From: Alphaproteobacteria bacterium
GTDB lineage: Bacteria > Pseudomonadota > Alphaproteobacteria > Caulobacterales > Maricaulaceae
Length of the DNA stretch: 64,000 bases
NCBI GenBank assembly: GCA_016124675.1
Contig: WGNG01000007.1
Span: 1 to 64,000 of the forward strand
Direction of reading: 5' to 3'
Part shown: positions 52,839 to 61,727 of the stretch, in pieces
Numbering within the stretch: position 1 is the first letter of the stretch
How the letters are laid out: every line of letters starts with the position of its first letter
Program-made: the position numbers and the translations under genes
Notes under the pieces: model-generated
What the model saw: the letters and a program-made list of their open reading frames with translations, nothing else
The model's database searches: none
What the model was told of the DNA's origin: nothing

Positions 52839-54965
52839 CTAGACCATGTTGAGCAGGGTGTCGGTCATTTCCCTGGACGCCTGGATCAGGCGCGCAGCGG
52901 CGTTATAGGCCTGCTGGTACAGCGTCATGCGGGCGAGTTCCTCGTCGAGATTGACGCCCTCGACATCGGACCGCTTGGCGTCGGCGGCCTGCTTGACGGC
53001 GCCCGCCGCCGTCTCGTTCCGCTCGGCGCGCGCGGCCCGGGCGCCGACATCGCCGGCCAGGCGCGCCGCATACTCCACCGGGCTCGCCATGCCGCCCACG
53101 AGCCCGCCGGCGCCGGCATAGCGGCGCTTGTCGGTGAGGGCGTTGAACAGGGCCTGGCCGCCCCGGCTGTCGCCCTGGCTGAGCACCAGATCGCCCGCAA
53201 CGCTGCCCGCCTCCAGGTCAAGCCTGGCGAACGCCAGCCGGGTGGAATCAGACCGCATCGCCGCCTTGACCGAAAAGCTTTCCGCCCGGGTCATGCGCGC
53301 CGCATCGCCCAGCCCGAAGAGCTGGGAGAAGGAGAGCCCCGTGGCGGCGCGCTGGCTGGAATCGCGCGTCAGGTCGATGGTGAAATTCTGATAGCCGGAC
53401 GCGGCCTGGAAGTTCAGCCGGCCTTCGCCATCAAGGCTGAACTGGCCGTACTGGCCAAGGCCGGTGGCGGGACTGTTGAGCGCATTGATCTGATCCTGCA
53501 GGCTGGCGCCCGTCACCGGCACGGTGATCTGCGCGGCGCGGCGGCCCTCGGGCGTCATCACCGAAAAGCCCAGCTCTCCGCCCGGCGCCAGGCCATGCGC
53601 GCTGGCGGCGGTCAGGCCGGTCTCGAAGAAGCCGGGCCGGGGCGCGTCGATGAGATCATTGAGCCCGAAGAAGTGCGACAGGCCGCGCCCGCCGATGGAT
53701 GCGGGATCGCCCGCGTCCTGCAGGGCGGCGAGCCCATGCGAGGCGTCGCTGGCGGTCAGCGTCAGGCGCCCGTCTGCGAAGCTCGCTGTCGCCGTCCCGC
53801 CGAAGGCGGCGTTCAGCGCGGTGACGAAATCGCCGACACTGGCGGCGGGAGCGCCGTTCACCGTGAAGCCGCTTGCGGTGACGCCCACATTGACGCGCTG
53901 GACCAGCACGCCGTCGCGCGTGACGACGGCGAGATCGGCAAAGCCCGATCCGGTCACGACATCGCTGGCCAGCAGGCCGGTATTGCGCCCTTCCAGGGTA
54001 TTGGGCGCCGGGTAGGCGGCCGAATCGTTGTGAGCCGCGTTCAGGGCGTCGGCCGCGCCCGACGCCATTTCAGCCAGCGCGCCGGCGATGGAGGGCAGCT
54101 CCTGATCACGCAGGTCGATAAGCCCGCGCAGCTCGCCCGACCGGATGGACGGCGTGATGTCGGCGATGGCGCCCGACGTGGAGACCTGGGCGGTGATGCG
54201 TCCGTATGCCACGCCGTACGCGCCGGTGCCGGCCGGCGTGTACTCCAGGGTCAGCCGCGCGTTGTCGATCAGGCTGACCCCGTCCTGGGTGCGCACGAAC
54301 AGCCGGCCGTCCGGCTGGCGCTCGCCGCGTACATCCATCAGCACCGACAGCTCGTCCATCAGCTCGGCCTGGCGGTTGAGCGTGCCGGTGACGTCAGACG
54401 CGGTCGCGGTCAGGCTCTGGGCCTGCGCGTTCAGCGAGTCCAGCTCGCGCAGGATCTCGTTGGCGCGGCTTACGCCCGAGCCGAGCCGCTGGTCAGCCTC
54501 GTCGCGCATGAGGCGCACTTCCGCCGACAGGCGCGACGCCTCGTCAAAGAAGCCCTGCAGGTCCGACGCGGCGCTCAGGCGCGAGACCCGGTCAGCGCTG
54601 TCGGCGGCGGCGGCGCCCAGCGAGACCATGATCTGGTTCATGCGCCCGAACAGCGAGCCGGCGTCGTCGGTGGCGCCGAACTGCGACTGCAGGCGGTCCA
54701 GCGCCGCCGCGACGGCCCTGGCCGCAGATGCGTCGGACGTGGCGCGCATGGCTGCGCCGGTCAGATAAACGTCAGAAACCCGCCTGATCCCTTCGACCGT
54801 GACGCCCGATCCCATGCCGGCCGAACTGCGCGAGCCTTGCAGAAGCTCTGTGCGCGCATAGCCGGGCGTATTGACGTTGGCGACATTGTTCGAGGCGGTG
54901 CGCATGCCCAGCTGGGCGGCCTGCAGACCGCTCAGCGCGCTGCCGATAATCCCGTTGAGCGACAT
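52839..54965 (-). CDS. flgK: FlgK, flagellar hook-associated protein 1
   Basis: The 708-residue protein has the hook-rod N-terminus (LNGIIGSALSGLQAAQLGMR, then TASNNVANVNTPGYARTEL) and the matching C-terminus (VNLDEELARMTLYQQAYNAA, ending REMTDTLLNMV). The middle domain is about 160 residues longer than in enteric FlgK, which is usual in Alphaproteobacteria. AAGGAG lies 7 bases before the ATG. A sigma-54 promoter (55162-55177, minus strand) lies upstream with a leader of about 185 bases. Confidence 0.95.
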   Translation of the reverse strand: MSLNGIIGSALSGLQAAQLGMRTASNNVANVNTPGYARTELLQGSRSSAGMGSGVTVEGIRRVSDVYLTGAAMRATSDASAARAVAAALDRLQSQFGATDDAGSLFGRMNQIMVSLGAAAADSADRVSRLSAASDLQGFFDEASRLSAEVRLMRDEADQRLGSGVSRANEILRELDSLNAQAQSLTATASDVTGTLNRQAELMDELSVLMDVRGERQPDGRLFVRTQDGVSLIDNARLTLEYTPAGTGAYGVAYGRITAQVSTSGAIADITPSIRSGELRGLIDLRDQELPSIAGALAEMASGAADALNAAHNDSAAYPAPNTLEGRNTGLLASDVVTGSGFADLAVVTRDGVLVQRVNVGVTASGFTVNGAPAASVGDFVTALNAAFGGTATASFADGRLTLTASDASHGLAALQDAGDPASIGGRGLSHFFGLNDLIDAPRPGFFETGLTAASAHGLAPGGELGFSVMTPEGRRAAQITVPVTGASLQDQINALNSPATGLGQYGQFSLDGEGRLNFQAASGYQNFTIDLTRDSSQRAATGLSFSQLFGLGDAARMTRAESFSVKAAMRSDSTRLAFARLDLEAGSVAGDLVLSQGDSRGGQALFNALTDKRRYAGAGGLVGGMASPVEYAARLAGDVGARAARAERNETAAGAVKQAADAKRSDVEGVNLDEELARMTLYQQAYNAAARLIQASREMTDTLLNMV

Positions 54966-55161
54966 CAGCGCGCTCCTTCAGCGGCAGACCCCGTCAGGGC
55001 GCGTTTTGCCGGGCTCAGGGCAAGATCTGCCGGGCCTTGGAGGCGGGCGGCGCCTTCCATAAGCGTGGCCCGTCTTGCGTAACAGATTGTTTTTGATGTC
55101 CTATCTGTCATGGTCCTGCTCGCCGGCGATTATCGCGTGCGCCTGTGTGGCCAGTCCACCG

Positions 55162-55177
55162 CGCAAGGGGCGGGCCA
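55162..55177 (-). promoter_or_regulatory. Sigma-54 promoter of flgK-flgL
   Basis: On the minus strand TGGCCC-GCCCC-TTGCG fits the -24/-12 consensus, with GG and GC exactly 12 apart. Transcription would start near 55151. Confidence 0.7.
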
Positions 55178-55230
55178 AAGCGGGCGACGGCGCAAAGGCG
55201 GCAGGAATCGCCCTGTCCGGCCCGTCAGAA

Positions 55231-55240
55231 TCTGCCGGGC
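55231..55240 (-). promoter_or_regulatory. GCCCGGCAGA element between the divergent sigma-54 promoters (possible FlbD site)
   Basis: It is identical over ten bases to the element at 1273 upstream of the flagellin promoter. It lies about 55 bases upstream of the flgK promoter and about 72 bases upstream of the fliK promoter, so one site could serve both. Assignment to FlbD is inference. Confidence 0.4.
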
Positions 55241-55311
55241 GGCGCCGGAGGCCCATCGCTGGTCTTTATCTAACATACTGAAATAAATAGGTTCTGCTGC
55301 TGCGAATCCGT

Positions 55312-55327
55312 TGGCGCGCCGCTTGCT
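55312..55327 (+). promoter_or_regulatory. Sigma-54 promoter of fliK-flgD-flgE
   Basis: TGGCGC-GCCGC-TTGCT is a strong match to the -24/-12 consensus with correct spacing. The expected start near 55338 gives a leader of about 83 bases before fliK. Confidence 0.75.
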
Positions 55328-55420
55328 TGTCTTGCCATGCCGGCCTGCGCCCAAAGCGCGCGGGCCATACAGTTCGCGGCAAAATGCGGCGCATCCCATT
55401 GAACATCAGGGTTTGTCCCC

Positions 55421-57271
55421 ATGCCGCTTGCGGGCGTCATCATTCCTGGCCTTGCGCCCGGCGCGCCAGCCATCCGCGCCGACAGCGCGGCTGCGCCGGC
55501 TCCGGGCGGGGCCGCCGAGGCGTTTGAGGCGCTGCTCGGCGAGGCGATGGGCTCGGGTGCGCAGCCGGCGAAGGATGCCGGCGCAGCGCAGGCGATCGCC
55601 GCCAGCTTCAAGCAGGGGTCTTCGGGAATGCGCGCTGCCGCGCCCGCTGGCGACATGCCCGTCGTGATCGACCCGGAGTCCGGCGCCGCGCGGGAACTTG
55701 AAACAGGCCAGCGCCTTGAAGCCTCGCCAACCTTGCCCGTGACCAGCGCTTCCAACCGTCCGGCGCAGTCTGATATCGCGGCCGGTGAGGTTGCGCAGGT
55801 GGATCCCGCGCGTGCGCTGCCGATGCGTGAGCCTCGGGAGCCCCTGCAGCGGCCAGCCATCGGCGGCGCCGCCGAAGACGCGGACGGGCGCGCCGACGGC
55901 GAGGCGCAAGCGCCCGTGCTGACGGCCCGGAAGGATATGACGCTGGACGCACCCCGCCCCGCTGGCGCTGAGGGCCCGGTTGCAGCCGGGGACGCGGCTG
56001 GCGTCCGGTCTCTCCTGTCGGCGCGGGTTGACCCAGAGGCGGCCTCGCCTGCGCCATCGGACGCAGCGCCAAAGACCGACAGCCTGCAGGACGGGGAGAG
56101 CGAGCCAGGCAGCGCTGCTGAAGCCCGCGCCGAGACCGTCCCGACTTCCGGTATAGCCGGTGCGCCCGGCGCTGCATCGGACGCAGCGCCAAAGACCGAC
56201 AGCCTGCAGGACGGGGAGAGCGAGCCAGGCGGCGCTGCTGAAGCCCGCGCCGAGACCGTCCGGACTTCCGGTACAGCGGGTGCGCCCGGCGCTGCAACAG
56301 ACGCGGTAACCGTCGCCCCGGCCATCACAAGCGCCGATGCCGGCCTTCAGGCTGATGCCGCTGACGCCGCCGCCCTGGACGCTTCGCCTGACGCGGATGG
56401 TCAATCGGTGAGCGCGCCGGTGGCTGATCCCAAGTCCGCAACAGAGGCCCCGCCGCCCGCCCTGGCTCTTCCCGCAGAGGTGAAGTCCAACGCCGCGCCG
56501 GTCCGGCGTGAGGCCGAGGGACGCCGCAGCGCCGGGCCTGGACAGGCCGGCGATGAGGCGGGCGCGCCGGCCAAAGCAGGCGCGAAAGCCCAGGACCCTG
56601 CCCCGGCCCAGCCAGCGTCCGCGCTGCCCAAGGCCGGCGCGCCCGAGCCCGCCCTGCCGCGCAGCCCTGATGCCTTCCAGGCGCTGCTGCAGGCCCAGAC
56701 CAGACCGTCCGCCGAGCCCGGGCCGCTGCGCAGCGTTGAGGGCGCTCCCGATCCTGCAGGCGATGCCGGCCTGCGCAGCGCGCCTGATCGTGCGGCCGAG
56801 GCGCCGCGTCCCGCCTCGCTGACCCAGCCGGGCGCTGCGCCGCGCTTCGCGCCGCATACCGTCCAGACGCTCGCGGCGCAGATCATGCGCCGGCAGGCCG
56901 AGGGCGTGCGGGTGTTCGATATCCGCATGGACCCGCCCGAGCTCGGACGGGTCGGGGTGCGCCTTGAGCTTGGCCAGGACCAGAGGGTCAAGGCGATGCT
57001 GACCGCCGAGCGCCCCGACACGTTGCAGGAGCTGCAGCGTACGGCGCGTGACCTGGAGCGGGCGCTGGCCGAAGCCGGGCTTGATCTGGCGCAGAATGGG
57101 CTCTCCTTCTCGCTGGGCGGCGAGCGCGGCGATCATGACGGGCGGGGCTTTGGCGAGCCGCGCGGCGTCCGCAGCGCCGTGGAGATCGACGCGCCGCGCC
57201 CCGGGGCGCCGGTGACCGCGCTCTACGGGTTCGCCCTGGCCCGCGCCGCGGGTCTGGACATTCGGGCATGA
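55421..57271 (+). CDS. fliK: FliK, flagellar hook-length control protein
   Basis: The 616-residue protein has a long Ala/Pro/Glu-rich, low-complexity N-terminal region (about 1-460), typical of the ruler part of FliK, and a conserved C-terminal domain (about 480-590). That domain contains IRMDPPELGRVGVRLELGQD and VKAMLTAERPDTLQELQRTA, the FliK substrate-switch signature. A 40-residue tandem duplication lies at about 212-291. It is followed 21 bases later by flgD and probably transcribed from the sigma-54 promoter at 55312. Confidence 0.9.
   Translation: MPLAGVIIPGLAPGAPAIRADSAAAPAPGGAAEAFEALLGEAMGSGAQPAKDAGAAQAIAASFKQGSSGMRAAAPAGDMPVVIDPESGAARELETGQRLEASPTLPVTSASNRPAQSDIAAGEVAQVDPARALPMREPREPLQRPAIGGAAEDADGRADGEAQAPVLTARKDMTLDAPRPAGAEGPVAAGDAAGVRSLLSARVDPEAASPAPSDAAPKTDSLQDGESEPGSAAEARAETVPTSGIAGAPGAASDAAPKTDSLQDGESEPGGAAEARAETVRTSGTAGAPGAATDAVTVAPAITSADAGLQADAADAAALDASPDADGQSVSAPVADPKSATEAPPPALALPAEVKSNAAPVRREAEGRRSAGPGQAGDEAGAPAKAGAKAQDPAPAQPASALPKAGAPEPALPRSPDAFQALLQAQTRPSAEPGPLRSVEGAPDPAGDAGLRSAPDRAAEAPRPASLTQPGAAPRFAPHTVQTLAAQIMRRQAEGVRVFDIRMDPPELGRVGVRLELGQDQRVKAMLTAERPDTLQELQRTARDLERALAEAGLDLAQNGLSFSLGGERGDHDGRGFGEPRGVRSAVEIDAPRPGAPVTALYGFALARAAGLDIRA
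56055..56294 (+). repeat. Tandem duplication of 120 bases within fliK
   Basis: Two adjacent 120-base units (56055-56174 and 56175-56294) differ at only four positions (56111, 56142, 56154, 56158 of the first copy). Each encodes 40 residues, so the frame is kept. Three of the four changes alter the amino acid (Ser/Gly, Pro/Arg, Ile/Thr). The unit lies in the ruler region of FliK. Confidence 0.95.
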
Positions 57272-57292
57272 CGACAATGAGGACGATCCGCC

Positions 57293-57973
57293 ATGGCGCT
57301 TGATCTCAACCCGATCGGTCAGATTCTGCCCGGCGCGAGCCGGGCGTCCGACACGAGCCTGGCCGCCGGCAATCTGGCGGACAATTTCGACACCTTCCTG
57401 CGCCTGCTGACCCAGCAGCTGCAGAACCAGGATCCGCTCAACCCGATGGATTCGCAGGAATTCGTCAGCCAGCTGGTGCAATTCTCCTCGGTGGAGCAGC
57501 AGATTGCCCAGACCCGCTCCCTCGACGCGCTGCTGGCCATGCAGAACGCCAGCGCTGTCATGTCGGCGGCTGGCTATGTCGGGCGCGACGTGACGCTGGC
57601 GACGGACACGTCCGAACTGACGGGTGGTCAGGCGAAGTGGAGCTATGCCCTCGATCGTAACGCCCAGACCACGGATCTGATGGTCACCGACCGCAATGGC
57701 CGCGTGGTGGCGACCCTGACGGGCGAAACCGGTTCGGGCCGCCATGACCTGGTCTGGGATGGCAGGGACATGGCCGGCAATCCGCTGCCTGCAGGCCTGT
57801 ACGCGCTTGAGGTCGTGGCGCGCGACGCGCAGGGCGAGCGGGTTGACGCCGCGATCCGCGTGTCGGGCCGCGTCACCGGCGTGGATCTGTCCGGCGACGA
57901 GGTCCGGGTCGAGCTGGGCGCGCTGACCGCGCCGTTCGCCAATGTCATCGGCGTGCGCGAGGCGCGCGCCTGA
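57293..57973 (+). CDS. flgD: FlgD, hook assembly scaffold (hook cap)
   Basis: The 226-residue protein has the conserved N-terminal signature FDTFLRLLTQQLQNQDPLNP, then MDSQEFVSQLVQFSSVEQQ, followed by a tudor/Ig-like region (about 85-220) with LVWDGRDMAGNPLPAGLYAL typical of the FlgD Ig-like insert. It caps the growing hook. GAGGA lies 9 bases before the ATG. It is encoded between fliK and flgE. Confidence 0.95.
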   Translation: MALDLNPIGQILPGASRASDTSLAAGNLADNFDTFLRLLTQQLQNQDPLNPMDSQEFVSQLVQFSSVEQQIAQTRSLDALLAMQNASAVMSAAGYVGRDVTLATDTSELTGGQAKWSYALDRNAQTTDLMVTDRNGRVVATLTGETGSGRHDLVWDGRDMAGNPLPAGLYALEVVARDAQGERVDAAIRVSGRVTGVDLSGDEVRVELGALTAPFANVIGVREARA

Positions 57974-58063
57974 ACTCATCAGGGCGCCTGAAGGCGCCTC
58001 AACAACACGCCTTGAGCGGGGCAAAAGCCGCCGCATCCGGGCTGGACGTGGGAGACTGAAGAC

Positions 58064-59455
58064 ATGTCTATCAACTCGGCCATGATCGCGGGGGCGTCGG
58101 GCCTGCTGGCCAATTCCTCGGCACTGGCGGCGATCTCCGACAATATCGCCAACGTGAACACCACCGGCTTCAAGCGCGTGAACACGGTGTTCACGCCCAA
58201 TTACAAGGTGTCCGGGGGCGGCGAAGCGCGCTACAGCTCGGGCGGGGTGACATCCAATTCACGCCTCGACATCGCGTCTGCGGGGATCCTCAATCCCAGC
58301 GCCTCGCCCACGCATCTGGCCATTGATGGCAACGGCTTCTTCGTCGTGCGGGGCAGCCCGGCGGCCAGCGCCGGAAGCAATGCGGCGCTGTTCACCCGTT
58401 CAGGCGCTTTCCAGACGGACAGCTCGGGCTTCCTGCGCAATGATGCGGGCATGTATCTGTATGGCTGGCCCGTGAGGGCCGACGGAACCGTCGCCCAGAA
58501 CCCCTCCAATCTCGACGAGCTGGAAGCGGTCAACCTGTCCAATATCGGCGGCGCCGCCGAAGCCACCTCCTCCATCCGCATCAACGCCAATCTCCAGGCC
58601 AGCCAGGCGGTGTCGCCGGCGGCGGCGACCTATGACGTCGCCAACCCCGCCTTCAACATGGCGTCGGGCGCTGTCACCCCGGACTTCCAGCGCACCATCC
58701 AGGTGTTCGATACCCAGGGCGGGGTGCGCTCAGTCACCCTGTCAATGCTGAAATCACCCACCGCCAACCAGTGGTTCACCGAGCTGCATGTCGAGCCGGC
58801 GGGCGATGTGGTAACCGGGGCAGGGCTCAACAATGGCCAGATCGCGACCGGCGTGGTGGCGTTTGACACCAATGGACGCATTGATCCGGCCACAACGACC
58901 CTGCCCACCACGCTGAGCTTCCTGTCGTCGGACTTCGCCGGCGCTCTGGGCGCCAACCAGGCGCAGTGGGCGCCGAGCACAGGCGTGGGCGCCCAGTCCA
59001 TCTCGCTGGACTTTGGCACGGCGGGCTCTCCGGGCGGCATCACCCAGTTCGACAGCCCATCCACGCTGAACTCAACCACGGTCGACGGTGCGCTGTTCGG
59101 AGCCTTCGCCGGCGTGGAGGTCAGTCAGGACGGATTTGTGTCGGCCCGCTTCTCCAATGGCGTGGTGCGTCAGATCTACCAGATCCCGATCGCCACGGTG
59201 GCCAATCCCAACGGCATGGCCAGCGTCGGCGGCGCCTCTTTCCAGGTGACCGAGAACTCGGGCGTGTTCACCATGAACGTGCCCGGCCGCGGCGCTGCGG
59301 GCTCCATTGCGTCCAGTTCGGTGGAAAACTCCAATGTCGATATCGCGACCGAGTTCTCCAATCTAATCGTCACGCAGCGGGCCTATTCGGCCTCCTCGCG
59401 CATCATCACCACGGCGGACGAAATGCTCGCCGAAGCCATCCAGATGAAGCGCTAG
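58064..59455 (+). CDS. flgE: FlgE, flagellar hook protein
   Basis: The 463-residue protein has the N-terminal rod/hook motif LAAISDNIANVNTTGFKRVN, a FlgE-type middle domain (QVFDTQGGVRSVTLSMLKSP) and the C-terminal motif NSNVDIATEFSNLIVTQRAY, ending ADEMLAEAIQMKR. It forms the hook. It follows flgD after 90 bases with GGAG 9 bases before the ATG; a terminator ends the unit. Confidence 0.95.
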   Translation: MSINSAMIAGASGLLANSSALAAISDNIANVNTTGFKRVNTVFTPNYKVSGGGEARYSSGGVTSNSRLDIASAGILNPSASPTHLAIDGNGFFVVRGSPAASAGSNAALFTRSGAFQTDSSGFLRNDAGMYLYGWPVRADGTVAQNPSNLDELEAVNLSNIGGAAEATSSIRINANLQASQAVSPAAATYDVANPAFNMASGAVTPDFQRTIQVFDTQGGVRSVTLSMLKSPTANQWFTELHVEPAGDVVTGAGLNNGQIATGVVAFDTNGRIDPATTTLPTTLSFLSSDFAGALGANQAQWAPSTGVGAQSISLDFGTAGSPGGITQFDSPSTLNSTTVDGALFGAFAGVEVSQDGFVSARFSNGVVRQIYQIPIATVANPNGMASVGGASFQVTENSGVFTMNVPGRGAAGSIASSSVENSNVDIATEFSNLIVTQRAYSASSRIITTADEMLAEAIQMKR

Positions 59456-59495
59456 ACCTGACACGCTTTCCCGCCGTCCCACCGGCGTCACTTGG

Positions 59496-59526
59496 CCCCG
59501 GCGTGAAAGCGCCGGGGTGAATTTTT
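59496..59526 (+). terminator. Intrinsic terminator after flgE
   Basis: CCCCGGCG (59496-59503) pairs with CGCCGGGG (59510-59517) around TGAAAG and is followed by TGAATTTTT. It separates the hook genes from sciP. Confidence 0.9.
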
Positions 59527-59539
59527 CCTAAAGCCTTGA

Positions 59540-59554
59540 TTAGGCGTCTATTTA
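59540..59554 (+). promoter_or_regulatory. Weak CtrA-like box before sciP
   Basis: TTAG-N7-TTTA deviates at two positions from TTAA-N7-TTAA. It lies 95 bases before the sciP start. In Caulobacter sciP is itself activated by CtrA, so the position is plausible. Confidence 0.25.
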
Positions 59555-59648
59555 CCTTGGGCTTTAGAGGTTGGGAAAGATGATTGGGGTATAACCGGTC
59601 CATCAAAAGGGCGCGCGTCAGACGCGTCTGTTGACAAGGATGGGTCGG

Positions 59649-59921
59649 ATGGAACGTCGAGCGAAGAAGGAAAACTATGTGATCGGGCCCGATGGCAGCC
59701 CGCTCACTGTGGCCGATCTGCCGAGCCCGGAGACCCAGCGCTGGGTGATCCGGCGCAAGGCGGAAGTGGTCGCGGCCGTGCGCGGCGGGCTGCTCAGCCT
59801 GGACGAGGCGTGTGATCGTTACCGCCTGACGGTGGAGGAATTTCTCACCTGGCAACGCGCCATCGACCGCCATGGCCTGGCCGGCCTGCGCACCACACGG
59901 ATTCAGCACTACCGCCAATAG
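59649..59921 (+). CDS. sciP: SciP, small CtrA inhibitory protein (DUF1153)
   Basis: The 90-residue protein contains the strongly conserved block NYVIGPDGSPLTVADLP, WVIRRKAEVVAAVRGGLLS, EEFLTWQRAIDRHGLAGLR of SciP/DUF1153. It has a helix-turn-helix-like fold. In Caulobacter it binds CtrA and represses CtrA-dependent genes in late cell cycle. ATG 59649 is chosen because AAGGA lies 8 bases upstream; ATG 59640 and TTG 59631 are in frame but too close. It stands between flgE and the fliF operon, whose promoter carries a CtrA-like box. Confidence 0.92.
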   Translation: MERRAKKENYVIGPDGSPLTVADLPSPETQRWVIRRKAEVVAAVRGGLLSLDEACDRYRLTVEEFLTWQRAIDRHGLAGLRTTRIQHYRQ

Positions 59922-59943
59922 GCCGCTCAAAACCAATTGCAGC

Positions 59944-59977
59944 CTGCGGGCGCGCGCTTCCCGGCGCGCGCCCGCAG
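59944..59977 (+). terminator. Long GC hairpin after sciP
   Basis: A perfect 14-bp stem (CTGCGGGCGCGCGC with its complement) has a 6-base loop, 22 bases after the sciP stop. Only a loose T-rich tail follows (TGCATTCTGATTC). It probably ends sciP transcription ahead of the fliF promoter. Confidence 0.6.
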
Positions 59978-59985
59978 TGCATTCT

Positions 59986-60011
59986 GATTCAAGCCGTTAA
60001 GTCTCCGTTTA
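59986..60011 (+). promoter_or_regulatory. CtrA-like box and GANTC site upstream of the fliF operon
   Basis: TTAA-N7-TTTA (59997-60011) is one position from the CtrA consensus, and GATTC (59986-59990), a CcrM target, lies 6 bases before it. The box is 79 bases before the fliF GTG start (52 before the ATG alternative). The Caulobacter fliF operon is a CtrA-dependent early flagellar operon. This site was found by pattern, not shown by experiment. Confidence 0.5.
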
Positions 60012-60089
60012 CGCGGGCGGTGGGAAAAACTTGCCTAGCCGGGCGCCAGGCGCGTCCCGGGAATGCATGGCGGGCGGGACCAACTACAC

Positions 60090-61727
60090 GTGACGGCATT
60101 TCTACAACAGCTTTCCCGACTGGGAATTGGCCGGCTCAGCCTGATTTTCGGGCTGACCGCCGGCGTGGCGGTGGCGCTGATCCTGCTGCTGGCCAATCCG
60201 GGCGGCGGATCGCAGGCCCTGTTGTATTCCGGCCTCGAAGCACGCGACGCGGCGTCTGTCGCCGAACGCCTGGACAGCGCGGGCATTGCATATGAGCTGC
60301 GCGACGGCGGCTCGGCCATCTATGTTCCTGCCGCCCAGGTTGATCAGGCGCGCTTGCGCGTGGCGTCAGGCGGCGCGCTGAGCTTCGGCTCGGTCGGGTA
60401 TGAAATCTTCGACGAGAGTGACGGCATCGGCGCGACGAGCTTTGTCCAGAACGTCAATGCGCGCCGGGCGCTGGAAGGCGAGCTCGCCCGCTCCATCAAC
60501 GCCATCAACGCCGTGTCGGGCGCGCGGGTGCATCTGGTGCTGCCCGAGCGGCGCCTGTTCTCGCGCGAGCAGCAGGAGCCGTCGGCCTCCGTTGTGATCA
60601 GCGTGCGCGGCCAGCTGTCCTCCGGCCAGGTGTCGACGATCAGCAATCTCATCGCCACCGCCGTTCCCGGCCTGTCGCCCAACCGCATCACCATCGCCGA
60701 TGATCAGGGCCGGCTGCTGGCGAGCCCGAGCGACAGCGACGGTTTTGGCGGCGCGGCGATCGAGGAGCGGCGCACCGGTCTTGAGGCGGCGCTGCGCCAG
60801 CGCATTTTGGACGTGGTCGAAGGCGTGGTGGGTCCGGGGGCCGCGCGCGTTGTGGTCACCGCTCAGGTCAATCGCGAGAGCCTGACCGAGACCCGGCTGG
60901 AGTTCGATCCCAACCTCCAGGTCGAGATCAGCCGCGAAACCCAGAGCGAGGAAACCAGCGAGCCGGCCGGGCGCGACGGCGCCGTGTCAGCCAGCGAAAA
61001 CCAGCCCGGCGCAGAAGACACGGCGCAAGCGCCCGGCGAGATGGCGGTGTCGCGGCGCAGCACCAATGTACGCAATTTCGAGAACTCGCGCACCACCAGC
61101 ACGCGCGTGGTCGAGGCGGGCGAGCTGCAGCGCCTCGCCGTGTCGGTGGTGGTCGATGAGCGCGCGGCCCCGGGCGAGGACGGGACGCTGGTGTTCGAGC
61201 CGCGCCCGGCCGAAGAAATGGAGCGCATCCGCGCGCTGGTTGCGGCCGCGGCGGGCATGGATGTGCGCGCCATCGACGGCGAGCGTCATGTGCTGGAAGT
61301 CGTGCAGATGCGCTTCTCGCGCCCCGATCTGACCGTTGGCACCCCCGCGCCGGAGGGGTTCCGGATGGAGCGCGCTGACATCATGCGCGCGGCCGAGCTG
61401 GCCGTGATCGCCCTGATGGGCCTGCTGATCATCTTCCTGGTGGCGCGCCCGCTGGTGCGCGGCGCCGTGGGCGGCGCCCCCGCCTTGCCGGGACCCGCTT
61501 CAGGGGCGGCGCTGCCCTCCCAGGGAGCGCAGGGCCAGATCACGGCCCAGCCGGGCGCGGGCCGTGCGCTCCTGCCCGACAACGGCGATGACGAGGAGCG
61601 CATTGATGTCGCCCATATCGACGGCCAGGTGAAGAAATCATCGGTGCGCAAGGTGGCGTCCCTGGTGGAGCAGCATCCCGACGAGACGATGAGCATCCTG
61701 CGCACCTGGATGCATGAGAGCGCGTGA
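60090..61727 (+). CDS. fliF: FliF, flagellar MS-ring protein
   Basis: The 545-residue protein is taken from GTG 60090 ([20 protein letters not shown]), which fits the usual FliF N-terminus; ATG 60063 would add nine residues. Membrane helices lie at about 14-36 and 440-462. Between them are the ring-building motifs [38 protein letters not shown] and [10 protein letters not shown]. The C-terminal tail (about 505-545) binds FliG. It is the first gene of fliF-fliG-fliH-fliN-flbD; its stop overlaps the fliG start (TGATG). Confidence 0.96.
   Translation: MTAFLQQLSRLGIGRLSLIFGLTAGVAVALILLLANPGGGSQALLYSGLEARDAASVAERLDSAGIAYELRDGGSAIYVPAAQVDQARLRVASGGALSFGSVGYEIFDESDGIGATSFVQNVNARRALEGELARSINAINAVSGARVHLVLPERRLFSREQQEPSASVVISVRGQLSSGQVSTISNLIATAVPGLSPNRITIADDQGRLLASPSDSDGFGGAAIEERRTGLEAALRQRILDVVEGVVGPGAARVVVTAQVNRESLTETRLEFDPNLQVEISRETQSEETSEPAGRDGAVSASENQPGAEDTAQAPGEMAVSRRSTNVRNFENSRTTSTRVVEAGELQRLAVSVVVDERAAPGEDGTLVFEPRPAEEMERIRALVAAAAGMDVRAIDGERHVLEVVQMRFSRPDLTVGTPAPEGFRMERADIMRAAELAVIALMGLLIIFLVARPLVRGAVGGAPALPGPASGAALPSQGAQGQITAQPGAGRALLPDNGDDEERIDVAHIDGQVKKSSVRKVASLVEQHPDETMSILRTWMHESA

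Larger units (their letters stand above)
54966..55420. other. 455-base regulatory region between divergent flgK and fliK
   Basis: No gene is visible. The region carries two sigma-54 promoters facing outward (55162-55177 minus, 55312-55327 plus) and three minus-strand copies of GCCCGGCA(A/G)A: 55004-55014, 55026-55035 and 55231-55240. The last lies between the two promoters, the first two within the flgK leader. CGCGGCAAAA at 55374-55383 is a possible further, weaker copy in the fliK leader. Confidence 0.6.

Noticed and set aside
55406-58036. An 876-codon open frame on the minus strand opposite fliK and flgD
   Set aside because: It is fully antisense to two recognised flagellar genes. Long antisense frames are common in GC-rich coding DNA with G/C-biased third positions, and the translation is a low-complexity Arg/Gly/His-rich sequence without domains.
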